From Lachnospiraceae bacterium (lineage in GTDB: Bacteria; Bacillota; Clostridia; Lachnospirales; Lachnospiraceae): a stretch of 64,000 nucleotides of DNA. Each line of letters begins with the position of its first letter. The stretch's first letter is position 1. This document shows, one piece after another, positions 39,133-48,037 of the stretch. The notes beneath the pieces are model-generated. The model was not told the origin of the DNA. It made no database searches and saw only the letters and a list, made by a program, of their open reading frames with translations. Location of the stretch: NCBI GenBank assembly GCA_022769665.1, contig JALEIR010000010.1, positions 62,001-126,000 of the forward strand, written 5' to 3'. The translations under genes were made by a program, and so were the position numbers.

Positions 39133-40476
39133 TTATTCTCCGGCAATGGTCATATTTCTCACCAATACGGAGGGAGCACCGCATTTACCGCCCACGGCTC
39201 TGATAAATTTCAAATCAGAGCCGACTTTCTCAATCTCTTTCAATACGGTAAAGAAATTACCGGAAACTGTTATGTTCTTCACCGGCACTGTTCTTTGTCC
39301 GTTTTCAAAACGATATCCTTCCGCCAACAGCGAGAAATCTCCTGTGATGGGGTTTGCACCTGCGTGCAGACCGGATACATCCTTGATACAGATTCCGTCT
39401 CCTGCAGCTGCTAAAAATTCCTCCTCATTTCCCGTACCCGGCTGCAAATAGAAGGTGAACGGACCAACGCCCACATTGGAAGCATAGGAAGCCTTTTGTC
39501 CGTTTCCGGTAGACTTCACCCCCGCCTTTGCAGCTGTACTCAAATTATGCAGCAGTGTCTTTAAAGTACCATTTTCAATGACATTCTTTTTATAAGTCGC
39601 TACGCCTTCTCCGTCAAAGGTTCTCTTGACAGTGCTGTCCTTGTACATAGGGTCATCGATAATGGTCACGATATCCGCCGCTATCTTCTCGCCTTCCTTA
39701 TCCTTTAACAGTGACATTCCCTTCTGCGCTGCCTCTGCGGAGAATACGGAATCGTAAGTAGTCAAAAGCTGTGCAAAAGCACGCCCTGTAAATACCACAT
39801 TGTATTTGCCGCTGGGTACACTTTTCGCACCGATGGTCGATACCGCGTTTTCTACTGTCTTTGCGGCAATCTCTTTCAAATCAAAGCTGTCGAGAGTGCC
39901 ATCCCTGTCTTCGTATCCGTTATACATTTCTTCCCCGTCGGACACCAATGCCACAGCCATACAAAGTGCATAGGAGGATTTGTCTTCCAAATCCAGTCCC
40001 TTTGAATTGCAAAGGGCATAGCTTGCTCTGCCGTAAGCCACATAGCTCTGCGTACCGTCAGCCACACGGGAATCCGCTTCATACAGTTCCTTCTGCAGTG
40101 CCAGCGCATTCTCCACCAGTTCCGCGCCGGCGGGCTCTCTGCCGTTATCTTCCGGCAGTACCTGATAGACATCACCCTTTTCGTGAATAAAGGACTCTTC
40201 CTCACTCTCGATGGACTTCATGTTTTCCAAGGCACGAAGGATCAAAGACCTTGCTTCCTCCTCAGTCAGATTTTCAGTGGAAGCATAACCTGCCTTCCCA
40301 TCCCTGACGCAACGATAGCAGACACCCATACTGCTGTCTGTGCTGTACTCATTTACCTCTTGTCTGAAGGTATCTACCGACGTAGACTCACTCTCCGTAT
40401 AATAAAGTTCATAATCGGCAACCTGCAACTCCCGGGAAATATCAATTACCGCTTTCTTAAACTCCTGATATGTCAT
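39133..40476 (-). CDS. TldD/PmbA family protein (TldE/PmbA-like subunit)
   Basis: 447 aa; family-like SYASNVGVGPFTFYLQPG...ITGDFSLLAEGYRFENGQRTVPVKNITVSG; no HExxxH. Confidence 0.85.
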   Translation of the reverse strand: MTYQEFKKAVIDISRELQVADYELYYTESESTSVDTFRQEVNEYSTDSSMGVCYRCVRDGKAGYASTENLTEEEARSLILRALENMKSIESEEESFIHEKGDVYQVLPEDNGREPAGAELVENALALQKELYEADSRVADGTQSYVAYGRASYALCNSKGLDLEDKSSYALCMAVALVSDGEEMYNGYEDRDGTLDSFDLKEIAAKTVENAVSTIGAKSVPSGKYNVVFTGRAFAQLLTTYDSVFSAEAAQKGMSLLKDKEGEKIAADIVTIIDDPMYKDSTVKRTFDGEGVATYKKNVIENGTLKTLLHNLSTAAKAGVKSTGNGQKASYASNVGVGPFTFYLQPGTGNEEEFLAAAGDGICIKDVSGLHAGANPITGDFSLLAEGYRFENGQRTVPVKNITVSGNFFTVLKEIEKVGSDLKFIRAVGGKCGAPSVLVRNMTIAGE

Positions 40477-40567
40477 ATTAACCTCATTTCTGCCGCTCCG
40501 CGGCTATGTTTGCAACTTCCGGAAGAATGTCTCAACGAGACATTCTTTCAGGTGAAATTTCACCTTG

Positions 40568-41947
40568 TTAGCGTCCGCCCACAGTGATGGATGATACGCG
40601 AATCAATGGCTGCCCAACATCGGTAGGAATGCTTCCCGAAGAAGCACCGCACATACCCTGCGCTCTGGCCACATTCTTGCCCACCATATCAATGTTCATA
40701 ATCACCTCAGAGCCTTTGCCCACAAGGCTGGCTCCGCGGACAGGCTCGCAGATTTTTCCGTTTCTGATAACATATCCTTCACGAACCGAGAAATTAAATT
40801 GGCCGGTAACAGGATTTACCGAACCGCCGCCCATCTCCTTGGCGTAAAGTCCGTATTCTATGGACGAAATGATATCCTCATCTCTGTCCTCACCTGCTGC
40901 AATATAAGTATTGGTCATTCTGGAAGTAGGTACATACAGATAACTCTGACGTCTGGAGCTTCCTGTGGACTCCATGCCCATACGTCTGCCGTTCAGCTTA
41001 TCAACCATGTAACTCTTCAGAATACCCTTGTCAATCAGTACCTTTTTCTGTGCGGGAGTTCCCTCATCATCAATGTTTACGGAGCCCCATCCGTTGGGAA
41101 TGGTGCCGTCATCGATAGCAGTGACTTTTGTATTTGCAATCTGCTGTCCAAGTTTTCCGCAGAATTGTGACTGCCCCAATGCAACACCGGATGCCTCCAG
41201 AGAATGGCCGCAAGCCTCATGGAAAATAACACCGCCGAAGCCGTTTTCAATGGCCACAGGCATCACGCCGGCATTGATATACCCCGCATGCAGCATGGTA
41301 ACTGCCTGTTTGGACGCCTTTCTGCCAAGCTCCTTCGGATCAAAATCGTCAAAAAGCTCCAGCCCTTTTCTGGCACCCGGGCTGACAGCACCTGTCTGAT
41401 TCTCACTGCCGTCACTGGCTATGGAAGTCACATTCACTCTGGTACGAATCTGTCTGTCCTGTGTGAAAAGGCCTTCACTGGTAGCAATTAAAATCTTGTG
41501 ATCCACCTCCAGAAAGCTTCCTGTAACCTGGGTAATCTCATCACTGTAATCCTTTGCTGCCTGACACGCCTCGCGGATATAATCAATTTTATAAGAGTTC
41601 TCCACGCTCTCGGGGACAATCCTGATTGGATGAATATCTCCGAAAATACGTTCCCTGAGTACAATATCCCTGATGTCTGCTGTATCCTGCAGTGCATCCG
41701 CCACCTTTGCGGCACATGCAAGCACTGCTGCGCCCTCCAAAGACGAAGTAGACCCGGCTACACATCTGGTTCCTTTAAAAATTCGGATTCCCACACCTGA
41801 GATAACCGCATCCGCAATTTTATCTACCTTGGCGGAAACAAGGCTGATTGTTTTCTGGGAAGTATGCTCCGCAAACACCTCTGCATAATCCGCACCTGTG
41901 GAGAGAGCCTTCAAAAGCGCCTCCCTGATAATCTCCTGTGATAACAT
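40568..41947 (-). CDS. tldD: TldD metalloprotease-like protein
   Basis: HEACGHSLEASG (HExxxH); MTNTYIAAGEDRDEDIISSIEYGLYAKEMGGGSVNPVTGQFNFSV. Confidence 0.9.
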   Translation of the reverse strand: MLSQEIIREALLKALSTGADYAEVFAEHTSQKTISLVSAKVDKIADAVISGVGIRIFKGTRCVAGSTSSLEGAAVLACAAKVADALQDTADIRDIVLRERIFGDIHPIRIVPESVENSYKIDYIREACQAAKDYSDEITQVTGSFLEVDHKILIATSEGLFTQDRQIRTRVNVTSIASDGSENQTGAVSPGARKGLELFDDFDPKELGRKASKQAVTMLHAGYINAGVMPVAIENGFGGVIFHEACGHSLEASGVALGQSQFCGKLGQQIANTKVTAIDDGTIPNGWGSVNIDDEGTPAQKKVLIDKGILKSYMVDKLNGRRMGMESTGSSRRQSYLYVPTSRMTNTYIAAGEDRDEDIISSIEYGLYAKEMGGGSVNPVTGQFNFSVREGYVIRNGKICEPVRGASLVGKGSEVIMNIDMVGKNVARAQGMCGASSGSIPTDVGQPLIRVSSITVGGR

Positions 41948-41989
41948 ATAAACCTCCTCAATGTAATTCTGCTCTGTTCAATATAAGAA

Positions 41990-42029
41990 AGCGCCTCTTC
42001 GACAACATATCTGCCGCCGAGGAGACGCT
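41990..42029 (-). terminator. terminator after pnp
   Basis: minus AGCGtCTCCTCG...CGAAGAGGCGCT-TTCTTATATT imperfect stem. Confidence 0.5.
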
Positions 42030-42037
42030 CTTTTCTT

Positions 42038-44128
42038 TTACTGCTGTGCTACATCCTTCATGGAGAAGCTGATTCTACCCATCTTATCCTTACCAAGACA
42101 TACAACAGTGACAACATCACCCAATGTCAGTACATCTTCAACACGATTGATTCTTTCCTTGGCAATCTTGGAAATGTGAACCATTCCCTCCTTGCCGGGT
42201 GCAAATTCGATGAATGCACCGAATTCCTTGATGCTGACAACCTTTCCTTTGAAAATCTGGCCTTCTTCAAAATCTGTCACGATAATCTTTATCATCTCGA
42301 CAGCCTTGTCCATCATTTCTTTATCGGTTCCGCATACAGATACCTTTCCGTCATCGGTAATATCAATCTTAACGCCGGTACGTGCGATGATTTCATTGAT
42401 GGTCTTACCTCTCTGTCCAACCACATCACCGATTCTCTCGGGATCAATCTGAATAGAAATAATCTTAGGAGCGTAAGGGCCAACCTCAGGTCTGGGAGCA
42501 GCGATTGCGGGCTTCATGCAGTTTTCCATGATGAAAAGTCTTGCGTCACGGCATCTTGCAATAGCACCTTCCACAATGGGTCTTGTCAGTCCGTGAATCT
42601 TGATATCCATCTGAATTGCAGTGATACCTTCTGTGGTGCCTGTCACCTTAAAGTCCATATCTCCGAAGAAGTCCTCAAGGCCCTGAATATCGGTAAGCAG
42701 AACAAAATCGTCATCGGTATCGCCTGTTACCAGACCGCAGGAAATACCTGCTACCATCTTCTTAATAGGAACGCCGGCAGCCATCAGGGACATGCAGGAC
42801 GCACAGGTGGAAGCCATGGATGTGGAGCCGTTAGACTCAAAGGTCTCGGACACGGTACGGATTGCATAAGGGAATTCCTCTTCGCTGGGAAGTACGGGAA
42901 TCAATGCTCTCTCTGCCAATGCACCATGACCGATTTCACGTCTTCCCGGTCCTCTGGAAGGCTTTGTCTCGCCTACGGAGTAGGAAGGGAAATTGTAGTG
43001 GTGCATGTATCTCTTGCTGACCTCATTCTCATCCAATCCGTCCAGCTTCTGCTGCTCGGAAAGAGGAGCCAGAGTACATACATTACAAATCTGTGTCTGT
43101 CCGCGTGTAAACATTGCGGAACCATGAACACGGGGAATAATATCAACCTCAGCGGCCAAAGGACGAATCTGGGTAATCTCACGTCCGTCGGGACGCTTGT
43201 GGTCCTTCAGAATCATCTTACGTACAGTCTTCTTCTCGTACTGATAAACAGCTTCACCCAGAATAGCAAGCCAATCTTCCTTATCTGCGAAAGCCTCCTC
43301 CAGTTTCTCGGTGATGACACGGATATTCTCCTCACGAGTCTGCTTGTCATCGGTAAACACCGCTACCTCCATCTCCTCGGGAGTAACGATTTTCTTCATC
43401 TCCTCGAACATTTCCTGAGGTACTGCGCAGCTTGTGTACTCATGTTTCTTCTTTCCGCATTCTGCCACAATTTTATCGATAAAAGCAATGATGGTCTGGT
43501 TCACTTCATGAGCCTTGTAGATTGCTTCAATCATCTTTGCCTCAGGTACCTCGTTGGCACCGGCCTCAATCATGATAACCTTTTCCCTGGTTGAGGCAAC
43601 CGTCAGGTTCAAATCACCACTCTTCCACTGTTCCTGGGAAGGATTGATGATGAATTCTCCGTCAATCATGCCAACCTGTGTCATTGCACAGGGACCGTCA
43701 AAGGGGATATCGGAAATGCAGGTTGCGATTGCCGCACCAATCATAGCTACCAGCTCAGGACGGCACTCAGGGTCAACACTCATAACCATGTTGTTTAAGG
43801 TTACATCATTTCGGTAATCCTTGGGGAAAAGGGGACGCATAGGTCTGTCGATGACACGGCTGGTCAGAATAGCATTCTCGCTTGCCTTTCCTTCGCGCTT
43901 GTTAAAGCCTCCGGGAATTTTTCCCACTGCGTACATTTTCTCCTCGTACTCTACACTCAGAGGGAAGAAATCAATCCCCTCTCTGGGTTTCTCAGATGCG
44001 GTTGCGGTACAAAGTACAACCGTATCACCATAGTGCATAAATGCACATCCGTTTGCCTGCTTGCCTACACGGTCAATATCAACCTTCAGTGTATGACCCG
44101 CAAGCTCCATTTCATAGCTCTTGTACAT
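42038..44128 (-). CDS. pnp: polyribonucleotide nucleotidyltransferase (PNPase)
   Basis: FFPLSVEYEEKMYAVGKIPGGFNKREGKASENAILTSRVIDRPMRPLFPK; KH and S1 domains. Confidence 0.97.
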   Translation of the reverse strand: MYKSYEMELAGHTLKVDIDRVGKQANGCAFMHYGDTVVLCTATASEKPREGIDFFPLSVEYEEKMYAVGKIPGGFNKREGKASENAILTSRVIDRPMRPLFPKDYRNDVTLNNMVMSVDPECRPELVAMIGAAIATCISDIPFDGPCAMTQVGMIDGEFIINPSQEQWKSGDLNLTVASTREKVIMIEAGANEVPEAKMIEAIYKAHEVNQTIIAFIDKIVAECGKKKHEYTSCAVPQEMFEEMKKIVTPEEMEVAVFTDDKQTREENIRVITEKLEEAFADKEDWLAILGEAVYQYEKKTVRKMILKDHKRPDGREITQIRPLAAEVDIIPRVHGSAMFTRGQTQICNVCTLAPLSEQQKLDGLDENEVSKRYMHHYNFPSYSVGETKPSRGPGRREIGHGALAERALIPVLPSEEEFPYAIRTVSETFESNGSTSMASTCASCMSLMAAGVPIKKMVAGISCGLVTGDTDDDFVLLTDIQGLEDFFGDMDFKVTGTTEGITAIQMDIKIHGLTRPIVEGAIARCRDARLFIMENCMKPAIAAPRPEVGPYAPKIISIQIDPERIGDVVGQRGKTINEIIARTGVKIDITDDGKVSVCGTDKEMMDKAVEMIKIIVTDFEEGQIFKGKVVSIKEFGAFIEFAPGKEGMVHISKIAKERINRVEDVLTLGDVVTVVCLGKDKMGRISFSMKDVAQQ

Positions 44129-44142
44129 AAATCCTCCGTTCC

Positions 44143-44362
44143 ACCGCTCTCGCGGTATATGTTTATTTGTTAAGGAACAGAAGACACCGAAACTACTGAA
44201 AAATACATGCCTGCATATACTTTTCAGCGGTCTCGGGACTTTCTTCTGCTCCGTGTTACCCGGACTATTGCTTCCGTCTCTAACTTTCCCGGGCGCAGCG
44301 AACTATGCGCCATACACAAATGTGCCAGAATGCACGTAAAGCAGAATATCCTGCTTTACGTG
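44143..44362 (-). other. structured rpsO-pnp intergenic leader (several hairpins)
   Basis: 79-nt imperfect hairpin 44174-44252; perfect 12-bp hairpin 44333-44362 (CACGTAAAGCAG/CTGCTTTACGTG); GGCGCA/TGCGCC near 44291-44311; ACCGC-GAGA-GCGGT 44143-44156. Confidence 0.65.
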
Positions 44363-44393
44363 ACCCTGACACAATTTTTTTCCACTGAATATC

Positions 44394-44660
44394 TTACTTT
44401 CTCAGACCAAGCTTCTCAATCAGAGCACGATATCTCTCGATATCCTTTTTCTTCAGGTACTCCAGAAGTCCTCTTCTCTGACCTACCATCTTCAACATAC
44501 CGCGACGGGAATGATGATCCTTGGGATTCTCCTTCAAGTGGTCGGTAAGCTCCTGAATTCTTGCGGTCAGGACGGCTACCTGTACCTCGGGTGAACCGGT
44601 ATCGCCGGGGGTTCTGGCATACTCGTTCATAATTGCTGTTTTCTTTTCCTTTGAAATCAT
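44394..44660 (-). CDS. rpsO: 30S ribosomal protein S15
   Basis: [63 protein letters not shown]. Confidence 0.97.
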   Translation of the reverse strand: MISKEKKTAIMNEYARTPGDTGSPEVQVAVLTARIQELTDHLKENPKDHHSRRGMLKMVGQRRGLLEYLKKKDIERYRALIEKLGLRK

Positions 44661-44695
44661 TTTCTTTTCCTCCATATAAATATTATTGAAATCAC

Positions 44696-44724
44696 CGGAC
44701 ACTAAGCTACGGTTGGAGTATCCG
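44696..44724 (-). other. rpsO 5'-UTR hairpin
   Basis: minus RNA CGGAUACU/AGUGUCCG 8-bp stem with one G-U. Confidence 0.5.
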
Positions 44725-44756
44725 AAAGCTGGGCATCGGCTAAATCATACTTTGGT

Positions 44757-44785
44757 AGTATAACATACAAAGGGAAAAATGTAAA
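44757..44785 (-). promoter_or_regulatory. rpsO promoter
   Basis: TTTACA-17-TATACT. Confidence 0.75.
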
Positions 44786-44792
44786 CAAATTT

Positions 44793-46721
44793 TTAATCTT
44801 TGCGCTCTGCTTTTTTCGAAAGCTTCTCCCGATACATTTTTTCATCTGCAATTTTCACATAATCCTCAAAAGAAAGTTCCTTCTCCGGGTCTGTAACCAC
44901 ATTTCCCACACTGATACTGAGTTCAAATGGCAGCCTCTGCTGTTCCTTCTCACGCTTCAGTTCCGTACGCATATCCTGCAACTGTTTTTCAGCGGCTTCA
45001 TCCGTCTCATAAGACTGCACAATAACAAACTCGTCTCCGCCCGTTCTTGCCGAAATCGCATCCGCACCGCTATACTTCGTGATTGTCCTTGCAACGGCAC
45101 AAATCGCACGGTCTCCGTACTCATGCCCAAAGTTGTCATTAATGTACTTCAGCCGGTCCAAATCAATAAAAGAAATCAATAGCTTCTTCTTTTTTGACTG
45201 CATCACTTTAAAATGACTTTCTCCCATCTGCTGGTATCCCATTCTGTTATAGATACCGGTCAGAGGATCCGTCAGATAAAGCTTGGAGAGCTTACGGTTC
45301 ATATATTCAAGCTGTTCTTTTTTATGAAGGTTTTCTATCGCACCGGTAAGCACGTTGATGATTTGAAACAGATACTGCTTTTCCATCAGATAAACAGCAT
45401 TTCGTATCACCAGATAACCTACCGCATACTTTCCGAAATGCAACGGAAGGAACAGAAAGTCCTTCCCGCTCTCTTTGCAATCAAAAGCCGGAAAAATATT
45501 CTTCACTTCCACATTCGCCAGGTCAACCTTACGGTCTTTCTCATAAGCAAAATGAATCCGCATATTCTCTGAGTAGCCTCTTGTCACAAATCCGTCATTG
45601 GACTGTTTCAGAGACCATTTGTATTCTCCCGCTTCCTCTTTGAATGCATTGATATTATTGTCCAACACCAAATACATCGCATCACATTTCAGCGACGGAA
45701 TACACTGCGGAATGCAGCACATCATTTCCTCTACGGTACTGCACTGCATCATCTCCGCTTCAAGCGAAAGCACTTCCGAATTGAATTCTCCACTTTCAAT
45801 TCCGTACATAACCTGCTCCTTCAGATGCTCCCGGAGATTTCTCGCGCTTCCCTGACTGCAGCCGCAGCTTTCCTGGCAAATTAATTCTGCTGATGTATAG
45901 CTGAATCTTGGCACCTCTTGCCCTGCCCATAACCGAATCAGGATATCCGTAGCCAAATACCCTGCCTCCTCACGAATATGGCTTATCGTTGTAATACTGG
46001 GATAATAAAACCCCGCCTTATCAAAATTGTCAAACCCCGTAACGCAGAAATCACCGGGAATTTGAAGTCCGAGTGAAGCTGCAGTTTCACATACTCCCAC
46101 CGCCACATTATCATTGGCACAAATAATTGCCTCCGGCAGATCATCATGCCGTTCCAGCAACATCTTCAAGCCATCCACACCGCTCTGATAGTCAAATCCC
46201 CCATAATAGAAATCTTTTTCCGAATAATCAATACCGTGTTCCTTCAGAAACTGTTTCATTGCCTTCGTTCTGCAGACACTTTCATAATTTGATGTCGGAC
46301 CCATGACAAACCAGAACTTCCGATATCCATGATGTTCATATAAATGTGAGATTATCTTGCGCATAGCTGCTGCGTTATCGATTCCTGCAAAATAGAAATT
46401 TTCTATTTCATTGGCTATAGACACCACCGGTTTGCCTGACTGTTTTACCCTGTCGATTACTTCCGCCAGTTCCTTTTCGGAGCTGATATTGTTTAAATCC
46501 AGAATAATCCCGTCAAAATCAGAGAGTTCAGGCAGATTAAAGATATTGTACTCACCGCTTATATATTCCTGATCGGTATTCCAATTTCCAAAACTGTTAA
46601 AGATATACAAATTGACTTTTTCATTTGTTTCTTGAATTCGCTGTAAAATTCCTGACGGCCAGGCATATGTAAAAAAGCGCTTCCAGCCATCCATTATCAA
46701 AGCAATTTTTCGCATTGTCAT
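44793..46721 (-). CDS. LacI-type periplasmic-binding-protein-like sensor fused to diguanylate cyclase (GGDEF), no obvious signal peptide
   Basis: AIICANDNVAVGVCETAASLGLQIPGDFCVTGFDNFDKAGFYYPSITTI (LacI/PBP fold) and DPLTGIYNRMGYQQ...ARTGGDEFVIVQS. Confidence 0.9.
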   Translation of the reverse strand: MTMRKIALIMDGWKRFFTYAWPSGILQRIQETNEKVNLYIFNSFGNWNTDQEYISGEYNIFNLPELSDFDGIILDLNNISSEKELAEVIDRVKQSGKPVVSIANEIENFYFAGIDNAAAMRKIISHLYEHHGYRKFWFVMGPTSNYESVCRTKAMKQFLKEHGIDYSEKDFYYGGFDYQSGVDGLKMLLERHDDLPEAIICANDNVAVGVCETAASLGLQIPGDFCVTGFDNFDKAGFYYPSITTISHIREEAGYLATDILIRLWAGQEVPRFSYTSAELICQESCGCSQGSARNLREHLKEQVMYGIESGEFNSEVLSLEAEMMQCSTVEEMMCCIPQCIPSLKCDAMYLVLDNNINAFKEEAGEYKWSLKQSNDGFVTRGYSENMRIHFAYEKDRKVDLANVEVKNIFPAFDCKESGKDFLFLPLHFGKYAVGYLVIRNAVYLMEKQYLFQIINVLTGAIENLHKKEQLEYMNRKLSKLYLTDPLTGIYNRMGYQQMGESHFKVMQSKKKKLLISFIDLDRLKYINDNFGHEYGDRAICAVARTITKYSGADAISARTGGDEFVIVQSYETDEAAEKQLQDMRTELKREKEQQRLPFELSISVGNVVTDPEKELSFEDYVKIADEKMYREKLSKKAERKD

Positions 46722-46827
46722 TCACCTAACACCATCTAATTTCTGCGCGGTCCGTTTTCCTGTTATCGCCATGCTTGGTTTTCTATATGTGAATATGTTA
46801 CCATAAAAAGCGAATCCCGTAAAGACA

Positions 46828-46860
46828 AAGGACACCGCTTCGTGGAGAAACGGCGTCCTT
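46828..46860 (-). terminator. terminator after the NlpC/P60 gene
   Basis: minus AAGGACGCCG...CGGTGTCCTTTGTCTTT. Confidence 0.6.
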
Positions 46861-46885
46861 ACCTTAAAATTTACTTCGTCTTTAC

Positions 46886-47920
46886 TTAATCATCAATAAC
46901 ACTGACTGCTTTCACAGGAGTACGATAATTATATTTGCTGATTTTTATACCTGTCTTGGGGCTGCTGGCATGAATCACCTGTCCGCCGCCGATATAGAGT
47001 GCCACATGGTTGATGGTACCCGAACTGTTTGCGTAGAATACCAAATCGCCGGGCTGCAATTCGGAAATCTTTATCTTTGTCCCTTCATTTGCCTGTGCCC
47101 TGGAAGAATGGCTGAGTGTAATACCATACTTTTTAAATACACTTAACACAAAACCGGAACAATCGGCTCCTTTTGTCAGGCTTGTTCCGCCCCAAACATA
47201 AGGATTGCCCAAAAACTGTTTTGCATATTCCACCAGTTCCACCCGGACATCGGATACACCCGCACCGTACAGAAGCTCCGTCATGGTAATTGCCGTATCC
47301 AGCTTCTCTTCTATCGTCACATAATCTGCGGACACATAAGCAGTCTCCCCGTCGATTAATACCTCAATCCACCCTTCGAGAGTCTCCACATACTCCAGTT
47401 CTTCTCCCTGCGGAACCTGTGTTAATATCGCACTGTCCGTACTTGCCTGATCCCGAACATTCAAGCCATCCGTATTCGCCACAGCCACGGTACGCAACAA
47501 ATCGGCTGCCTTCAATTTTGCATCCGGACCCGTCAGCAGATAGTCGAGACTGACGTATCCTTCCACTTCTCCCGATATGATATGTGCCCAGCCGTCAGCG
47601 GTCTCCAGCACCTCACATGCCGAATTCTTCGGCATCTTTCCAACCAGCTTTCCGTCGGTTGACGGTATCTCCCGAACATTCAGGTTACCGCTTTCCACAT
47701 CAGCGATGCCGATATTGGTATATCCCCAGGAAGCTCCCTGGGCCTGCTGTGCGGCTTCAATATATTCTTCAGTGGAAAGCCTTGCCTCCAGCATGGAAGC
47801 AATTCCGGCTGTAGGCATAATACTCTCGGCTGCCGATACCTGCAGTGGCTCCATTGCCAAAGCAAATACGATTCCCGCCGATACAACTGCCATCCCCTGT
47901 TTAAACTTTAAAATCTTCAT
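46886..47920 (-). CDS. secreted SH3b + NlpC/P60 peptidoglycan hydrolase
   Basis: Signal peptide; two NVRxxxSTDxxxLxxxP SH3b repeats; GADCSGFVLSVFKKYGITLSHSSRAQ...LQPGDLVFYANSSGTINHVALYIGGG. Confidence 0.92.
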   Translation of the reverse strand: MKILKFKQGMAVVSAGIVFALAMEPLQVSAAESIMPTAGIASMLEARLSTEEYIEAAQQAQGASWGYTNIGIADVESGNLNVREIPSTDGKLVGKMPKNSACEVLETADGWAHIISGEVEGYVSLDYLLTGPDAKLKAADLLRTVAVANTDGLNVRDQASTDSAILTQVPQGEELEYVETLEGWIEVLIDGETAYVSADYVTIEEKLDTAITMTELLYGAGVSDVRVELVEYAKQFLGNPYVWGGTSLTKGADCSGFVLSVFKKYGITLSHSSRAQANEGTKIKISELQPGDLVFYANSSGTINHVALYIGGGQVIHASSPKTGIKISKYNYRTPVKAVSVIDD

Positions 47921-48037
47921 CTGAATCTATCCCCTAAATTTGAAAAGTTGTTTACAAATTCATTACAAAATTGTTACATCAATTCAAATTATACATTTCT
48001 CCCCATGTTCTGTCAACCCTAAAATCCATCTGTAAGG

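Noticed and set aside
42176-43594. 472-aa plus-strand ORF antisense to pnp
   Set aside because: Codon-bias shadow of a highly conserved gene; no RBS, no recognisable family, His/Cys/Leu-rich translation.
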